Shown here piece by piece: positions 57,818 to 64,000 of a DNA stretch of 64,000 bases. This stretch comes from Cytospora piceicola (taxonomy: Eukaryota; Ascomycota; Sordariomycetes; Diaporthales; Cytosporaceae), in NCBI GenBank assembly GCA_023375675.1, contig JALQBC010000020.1:708175-772174 (forward strand), read 5' to 3'. The translations under genes and the position numbers were made by a program. The first letter of the stretch is position 1; each line of letters begins with the position of its first letter. The notes beneath the pieces are model-generated. The model saw only the letters and a program-made list of their open reading frames with translations, was not told the origin of the DNA and did not search any database.

Positions 57818-60800
57818 ATGTCCCAATACCCATACGGGTATGGCTATCCGGGCCAACAGCCCCAACAACAGTACCCTTACCAACCTTATGGCTCGTACTC
57901 TGCTCCCGGTTACGGCGCACAACAACCCCAACAACCTCAGCAGCCACCACCTACGACGACTAACTACTATGCCGCGACGCAATCCGCTTACGATTATAAC
58001 GCAAATAGCATCCCTGGCCTAGGTGCTCCATCGACGGCACCGCTCTTCCCAGTCCCTTTCAATGGTCACTGGGACCAAAATGGGTACGGGACGAGTGCTC
58101 CCCCTGCCCAATACCCTCCTTACATTCCGAATCCGACAGCTACTCCAGCCCCCTACACGATCAAGCAGAACCAGGCGCCAGTTCTTCAGGACCCTGAGTT
58201 GCCACCACAATATGGACAGAACCAGGCCAAGGTGCAAACCAAGGCGCAGCCAACAGAGCGCTCGACTGAGCAGCCGAGACAACAGCTGAGGGATGTCGAT
58301 TCTCAGGAGGAGGGCGAGATAAGCGACGGCCAATTCGATGATCTATATGACGACGCAAGCAATCAGCCATCAGGCCCGCAAACATTGGCTGTATCTGCTT
58401 CCGCCAAATCATCAGAAGACGGCGTTGCCAACGCTACAGACCAGGAACCCAACTTCTATGACACTGACCTGGACGACATATCTGCTCCCAACAACCAGTC
58501 TACCGTCCCTCTCCGAGGCAAGGCGCTGGTGAGTGATAAAGCTCCGCGGCAAACAGAACCACAGCGAACCGAGCGCGATCGCTCACGGTCATACTCCCCG
58601 TATCTCTCGCCTAGAGAGGTCGAGCAGGATAGTTCGCTGACAGGGGATTCTGCCACCAACACTCAAGGTACGTCCATTTGAAGGACAGTTGATTTCCAAT
58701 GCTAATCTAGCACAGTCGGACGTGAGATTGAACAGCAACTACCTCATCAGGGCGCGAGCCCTGGGGTAACGAATGGCGGAAACAATCACGATGTGCGAGG
58801 ACAAACTAATGGTGTTGACCGGAGTGAAGAGGGCGAGGTTGCACCACACGGGTCGTCTACCACAATCACATCGCCACGGCCTTTCGGGTCCCTACCAGAA
58901 GCTCAAAATGAAGCAAAGAAGACGATCCTGAGACTCCTGCCTCTTGGTGTCAAGTACCAGACATATGTTGACGAGGGCATTGACGAAAGAGTAGTCAAAG
59001 AACTATTCACCCAACTCAACCTTGCTCCTCCAGCTCCTTCTTGTACACCATCTGAGAAGGCGGCTACGACACAAGAAAAAGAGACTCAAGATATCAAGCC
59101 ACAGCCAACAGAGACATCCGAAGTGGATGCTAGGGCCAAAAAGCAGGAGGAACGCAAAGATAAGATTGCCCGTTTGCTAGCTGAGAAGAAAGCAAAAGCC
59201 GCGGCTGGAGCAACCAAAGAATCTAAGGCGCCTGTGGCTCCCATCACTGCCGGAACTTCGAGCCCTGCAATCAAGCCTAAGACGCAATCAGAGAAGAACT
59301 TACTCCTGCAGCAAAAGATGGAGGCACTGCGTAAGTCTCAAGAGGCGCGGCTTCAGAAAGCCAGTCAACAGCCTGCCTCGCCCCAAGTCTCGAGGCCCGA
59401 AGTCGCTGAGAAGGAAGCGACACGGCCTCCGACTCAAGGATTTACGGTTACTACGCAACCAGCTAGCGATCCCAAGTTAGCTGCCACCGCACGACCTTTA
59501 CCGATAGCGACGGCTTTGTCTCACGACGGCCCGGTCGCTTCACCAGTACAGCCGACTCAGCGCATTCAGAGCCCAGCTTTGCCTGGTCTTTCAACCCAGC
59601 AAGTTAACCAGCGAAAACGCCCCGTTGCAGCGGACTTTGTCGACTATCCAACACAAGCTGTCAAGAGGCCATTCCTCCCTACTCGACAAGACTCCCATCT
59701 CGTCATCAGCGTTAGTGATGACGAGGATGACGACGACGACGACGACGTTGACATGGAGATGGACTCAGCCGCGGAAGACTCCGGGGCATCGGCACAACAA
59801 AGCTTCAGTCTACCTCGGAGAGCGCCGTCGCTTCGCGACTACCCACCACTCACAAACAAAGGCGCGCCACGGCAGGTGTCTAGTCCTGCCCCGGGTACGC
59901 CTGGTGGTAGAACCGCCAACGTGGACCTCAAAGCTCAGGAGAGGGCAATAGCAGACTTGAAGCGAAAGATCGAAGAAGCGGAAGCTCGAAAGAAAGCCAA
60001 GCCGAAGACCGGCTCTTCTACGCCTCAAACGCCCAGCGCTGGCAATGTCACGCCGATAGAGCAGGCAATGAAGAACTCGGCGCGCCGCGCAGTATCTACG
60101 AGCGAGACAGACGAAAAGAACGGCCCATCCGCTCAATTGCTACAAGAAGCCGAGGCGGCGAAGCTACCACCAAATACCTCGGCTGCTCTTCAGGCTGAAC
60201 CTCGCCCACAGCTATCAAACGCTCAGACCCCCGGTGTGAAAGTCAATGTAGATGAGAAGGTAGCTCGGATAAAGCGAATGGAAGAGGAACTCAGCAAGCT
60301 GCGGGCAGAAGTTGAGATGGCTGAACAACAACGTTCAGAGGTGGTAGAGTTGAACTTCGACACCGTCGCAGACTCTGTCCCACCAACCCAACCCACAAAT
60401 GCAGCTGTCACGTCAAACGGCGAGCCAGACCGAATGCAATCAGACGAGACCTCTCTCGATGCTGCTTCACAGTCGCATCCGATGGAAATCGATTCATCGG
60501 AGAAGTCCGACGATGAGATGGACATCACTCCGGAAACTCTTCAAGTCAGTGCCTCGGATGTTATGGATGATATGGCTATAAAGAGCCACGAATCATCTTC
60601 CCATGGTCCCGAACGCATTGATTTTATTCAACCACCAGTGGCCCCACAAGCAGCGGAAACACCGGCTGCCATCGCAAAGGCCACATCGTCTGGAGATGCT
60701 GTGTCTGCTGCTGAGGAAGAAGTGTCGGATGATTATGAACCTCCCGAAGCCCCGAACAACGACCGCACTCCGGCCGACTCCCCACCATTCAGTCCCGCGC

Positions 60801-61589
60801 CCGCCGACGATACCGGCAACCTTGAGATGAGCCAGCGCGAAGTCCAAGAACTCATTCCGCCCATACCGACGATGCCAACGCAGATCTCTACAGCCATAAT
60901 GCCCGACGATGACCCCACCACGGAAGCACACGCGGAATTCTTCACCCATCCTTCATCCCGTGTGGAGGAGAAACCCAGAGAAGTACATGTCGTTTCCTCT
61001 TTTAACTGACCAGCAGATGTCTAACTTGTTCAAAGGATGCCGACGATGCTGTGCCAAAGCCACAGACCTCCTTTGTCGAATACGAGAGCCCTCTACGATA
61101 CTTCCATGCCTATCGATTCCACCCACAGTACAATGATAGCGTTGCAGGTGGATTTAAGTCGTTGACCTACAGTAACAGCATTGACCCCAAGAGGGAGGTG
61201 TGTCCCGACGAGCTGGACGGACAAGACTGTTCTCGTGGAAGTGCTTGCCAATTTCAGCACTTCCAATCCATGGCCGCTCCGGGTGAGTCTGGTTCTCTTT
61301 GCAGGAGCGCTAACTCTTAGTGTCAAGCTCGCCGGCCACACCCCTCAAAAGCTGACTGCGACTCCTTCACCTGCCAGATAATCTTATCATTCTGGAGCTC
61401 GGCAGCTCGGACGACTTGATGGGGGACCAGAAGAAGAACTTTAACAATGGACTGAGGGAGTTGGTTGCGTCCTTCCAGAAGTCCAAGGTTCGAGACTTCA
61501 AGACGATCGCCGAGGGAATCGTCGAATTTCGTCGCCGGTTCCTCGGCGATTCCACCAAGATCCTTCACCTCGAAGGCATCACCATCTGA
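57818..61589 (+). CDS. ZFC3H1/Red1-like zinc-finger protein (nuclear RNA decay)
   Basis: Exons 57818-58667, 58716-60982, 61036-61282 and 61378-61589 encode 1191 residues. The first 100 residues are Tyr/Gln/Pro-rich (YPYGYGYPGQQPQQQ). An EEGEISDG motif (about residue 166) and a second EEGEV (about 311) follow; such acidic motifs occur in RNA-elimination factors. The middle is disordered with short coiled coils (ERAIADLKRKIEEAEARKKAK; EKVARIKRMEEELSKLRAEVEMAEQ) and an Asp run. Near the C-terminus a zf-C3H1 finger is seen: Cys1095, Cys1104, Cys1110 and His1114 (CPDELDGQDCSRGSACQFQH), preceded by SPLRYFHAYRFHP. This finger defines ZFC3H1 and fission yeast Red1, the scaffold that joins Mtr4-type helicase to poly(A)-binding factors to feed RNAs to the nuclear exosome. 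Orthology is likely but unproven. Confidence 0.8.
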
Positions 61590-62484
61590 GCCGACCAGTT
61601 TTCCATTTACGTCGGATGTCGTCACATTGGCGTACAGTAGTAGTTACCATATCCTCCCGACCTTGCACATCCCCATCTTGCCCCCTTTAGCTCTGTTATG
61701 GCGAGGACTTCTGGCATGTGTATTAGGCATACCATCCTAGATGGGTGTGTCTTTTCCATTCTGGACACAGAATTCATACCCCGTTTGGCGCCCCAATCCG
61801 GCACCAGCCGCATCAGCGGTATCTGGTTTATTGGACAGTGGACAGTGGAACAGGAGGCGTTGGGTGATTATGATACCCAGCTTCCCCGGAAGCCTGTAGG
61901 ACCCATTTCCACCGTTTTTCATGGGAAGAAGATCACAAAAGAAGAAAAAGGAGCAGAGGAGGAGAAAGAGCAGAGAAAAAAGAAGATGAAGATAAAGAAA
62001 CAACATGCTGTGGCAGAGGCCAGCAGCATATTCTGCCTGAAAAGACCAAGTCGGATCAGAGGTTGCGGCAGTAGTCCGCTCTGGTTCAAAATAGTGGATA
62101 GCACATTCTCAGATACACGGTCCCGTGGAGACTTGGTGTCCTGGACTCGCCTGGTTGCAGATAGGTTGCTATGAGTGCGTAATACGAAAACAATATTTTT
62201 CCCTACTATAGACTTCCGCTTCTCGGACGTCCGTGATGTTCCCTGTTACAACCTACTTTAGTGATATCCGATATGTCCCATGCCAACTTTGTACTGCACT
62301 CGATGATTCACTCTACAGTGTAGCTCCGAGAGTGTCTGTCTCCCGATCACTAGGTGAAAAGGCACCCTGGATACTTCAGGCGGGGTTTTCAGCCAACGCC
62401 TTCAGTAGCAAGTACTGTATGGCTGATGTACTGCCACAACCCTCAGAATCACTGGTCATCTAAATCCATGCGAATCCAGACTCA
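61590..62484. other. intergenic region
   Basis: Spacer between the convergent zinc-finger and quinolinate phosphoribosyltransferase genes. An A/G-rich stretch lies at 61924-62000. A 158-codon frame at 61698-62174 runs through it but has no recognisable domain. No gene is called. Confidence 0.5.
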
Positions 62485-63482
62485 TCAATGGTTGATTTTG
62501 AGAGAAAAGTCGACGTGGGGAACACCCTGGTGGAGCGCACTCGTCGAGAGGATATCGACGTCTGCATAACAGTCAAACAGTCAAACGTTAGCATGTTGAT
62601 TCAACCTCCCGGGGGGGGGGGGGGTTGTTGGAAAGGGGCCAGGTCAGACTCACCACTCGACACATACTGCTCCGCATTATCCAGCGTCAGACCACCCGAG
62701 ACCTCGATCAGGAAATGCCTCTTGCCCTGCCACCGCTGCTTCAAGCTCTTGGCCGCAATCTTGACGCCCTCGCCGGAGAAGTTGTCAAGCATCACGACAT
62801 CCGCACCAGCCTCGATCGCCTCATCGGCCTCCTCCTCACTCTGCACCTCCACCTCCACCTTGAGCGAGAAGCCGCCCACGCTCTTCGCCGCCGCCACAGC
62901 ATCCTTGATACTCCCCCGGCTCCAGACATGGTTGTCCTTGAGCATGATCATAGAGCTCAGGTCCATACGATGTCCGTCCGCCCCGCCAACAAGCAAGCCG
63001 TACTTCTCCACCAGCCTGAACCCGGGCGTGGTCTTCCTGGTGCCGGCCAGCTGGCCCCGGAACCCCGCGCTCCGCAGGTTGAGCAGGAAGCCCCTGCTCA
63101 TGCTGGCGACGCCGCTGCAGCGGGCGAGGATGTTGAGGGCGACGCGCTCGCCGAGCAGGATGCCGCGGGCGGGGCCGGTGACGGTGGCCACGGCCATCTT
63201 GATGCCGCCGGCGTCGCGGCCGCGCTCGATGTGGCTGCCCTCCCGGGCGTGCCACTCGACGGCGCAGCCGCACTGGGCAAAGACCTCGTCGAAGAAGGGC
63301 ACGCCCGCCAGGATCCCCGAGGACTTGCCCCAGAGGGTGGCGGTGCGCGGGGTGTCGCCGACCACGAAGCCGCCGTAGTCGAAGGAGGGCGTGTCCTCGG
63401 CCAGCCAGCCGGTGATCTGGGTCTTCCAGGAGGCCGGGAGGAGGTGCTCCAGGGAGCCGTGGTCGAGGGGCTGGTCCCGCAT
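62485..63482 (-). CDS. BNA6: quinolinate phosphoribosyltransferase (nicotinate-nucleotide pyrophosphorylase)
   Basis: Exons 63482-62654 and 62561-62485 encode 301 residues. The frame extends upstream only to a TTG, so the ATG at 63482 (MRDQPLDHG) is used. The family core is plain: ERVALNILARCSGVAS, GTRKTTPGFRLVEKYGLLVGGADGHRMDLSSMIMLKDNH, VEVEVQSEEEADEAIEAGADVVMLDNFSGE and IEVSGGLTLDN, ending after the intron in DVDILSTSALHQGVPHVDFSLKI. It joins quinolinate and PRPP to give nicotinate mononucleotide, the entry of de novo NAD synthesis. The substrate-binding Arg and Lys residues are present. The intron carries a 14-base C run (coding strand) soon after its donor; without splicing the protein would end in a Pro-rich tail and lose the last 25 residues. 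Confidence 0.95.
62611..62624. repeat. poly-G run (14 G) inside the BNA6 intron
   Basis: Fourteen G on the plus strand (C on the coding strand), starting 30 bases downstream of the intron donor of the quinolinate phosphoribosyltransferase gene. Confidence 0.9.
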
Positions 63483-64000
63483 TTTGTTCTTGGGAGGGAG
63501 GTGTGTGGGATCTGGGATGCGATGTGGGTGCGTGGGTGAGCTGTGGGTCCTGTCCTGCAAGGCTGACAGTGTAATATGTGATGAAAGGTTGGACCTGATG
63601 AGACGAGAGTGAAGTGGTGATGAGTAGAGAGAGCGGCTTTCCCGGACTTATTCTGCTGAAAGGAAGGAGACAAGTACTGATGTGTTGTAGACGTGGAATT
63701 TTGGGCGAAGATGATGCACCAGAAGTAAGAACTCAGAAAATGTTCCGTCTTACGCTGACAAGATCAATATGACAAACAGCGTTCTTGAGAATTATTCCGG
63801 TGAATCATCGTCAGTCAACTAACTAACTAACTGCACGAGGCAGGCCGTCCCGACGGATAGATGGAGGGGCAGAAGACGGGAATGAGTGCGGTAATTGTTA
63901 CACCCTGTCGCTTACACCCTGTCGGGCACGGATCACTTAAAGCACCGTGATACTTTAAGCGAGTCTAAGCGAAGCTACGCGAGAATAAGCGACGCGCTAA
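63483..64000. other. right-edge region with short direct repeats
   Basis: Promoter region of BNA6, then repeat-rich DNA. It has (AACT)4 at 63817-63832 and a 13-base sequence (TTACACCCTGTCG) twice at 63898-63910 and 63912-63924. Several TAAGCGA units lie in the last 50 bases. The end may be the edge of a larger repeat outside the window. Confidence 0.5.

Noticed and set aside
62625..63539. 304-codon plus-strand frame opposite quinolinate phosphoribosyltransferase
   Set aside because: Antisense shadow with Ala/Gly/Leu-rich composition; the minus strand carries the conserved enzyme.

Overview
This window comes from a filamentous ascomycete (Pezizomycotina, most likely a Sordariomycete). Genes have short introns of about 50-220 bases with CTAAC-like branch sites. 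The content is typical of this group: a HET-domain protein, F-box paralogs, a thaumatin-like protein, an HSPA12-like Hsp70 relative, a fungal glucokinase and a class II myosin. Short AT-rich inverted-repeat elements are also present. There are no operons. Several ATG starts were chosen over longer frames that open only at GTG or TTG.

Bases 1-16700 look like an accessory region. They hold a window-edge F-box gene, an SMP/C2 lipid-transfer-like protein, an SDR-type epimerase, a decayed MFS transporter, two paralogous F-box genes (one with an in-frame stop), a foldback element, an EthD-domain gene with a one-base frameshift and a 606-bp terminal-inverted-repeat (TIR) element. A low-complexity acidic ORF follows, preceded by a (CAA)39(CAG)10 tract. 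The second copy of the TIR element, inverted, lies at 39928-40532.

Bases 16700-28000 carry housekeeping genes: signal peptide peptidase, a PPIL1-type cyclophilin, an Sgf11-like SAGA subunit, a NAA50-like N-acetyltransferase with an N-terminal PCNA-binding (PIP-box) match, and glucokinase. Bases 28000-41300 are gene-poor apart from a HET-domain gene and an Hsp70-like ATPase. Bases 41300-48050 hold a thaumatin-like protein, a Yar1-like ankyrin protein, RNA polymerase III subunit C11, Mediator subunit 31 and a calcineurin-like phosphoesterase. Bases 49134-61589 hold myosin II and, divergently, a ZFC3H1/Red1-like zinc-finger protein. Quinolinate phosphoribosyltransferase lies near the right edge, followed by a repeat-rich end.

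The most interesting signals are these. (1) A complete alternative last exon of glucokinase would replace a Pro-rich tail with a 52-residue tail holding a basic-flanked hydrophobic segment, which suggests a membrane-bound isoform. (2) A NAA50-type acetyltransferase carries an exact PIP-box match at residues 6-13. (3) Two introns are best explained as GC-AG. (4) Two copies of one TIR element each have a 5-bp flanking duplication. All calls come from reading the sequence; no database search or transcript data were used.
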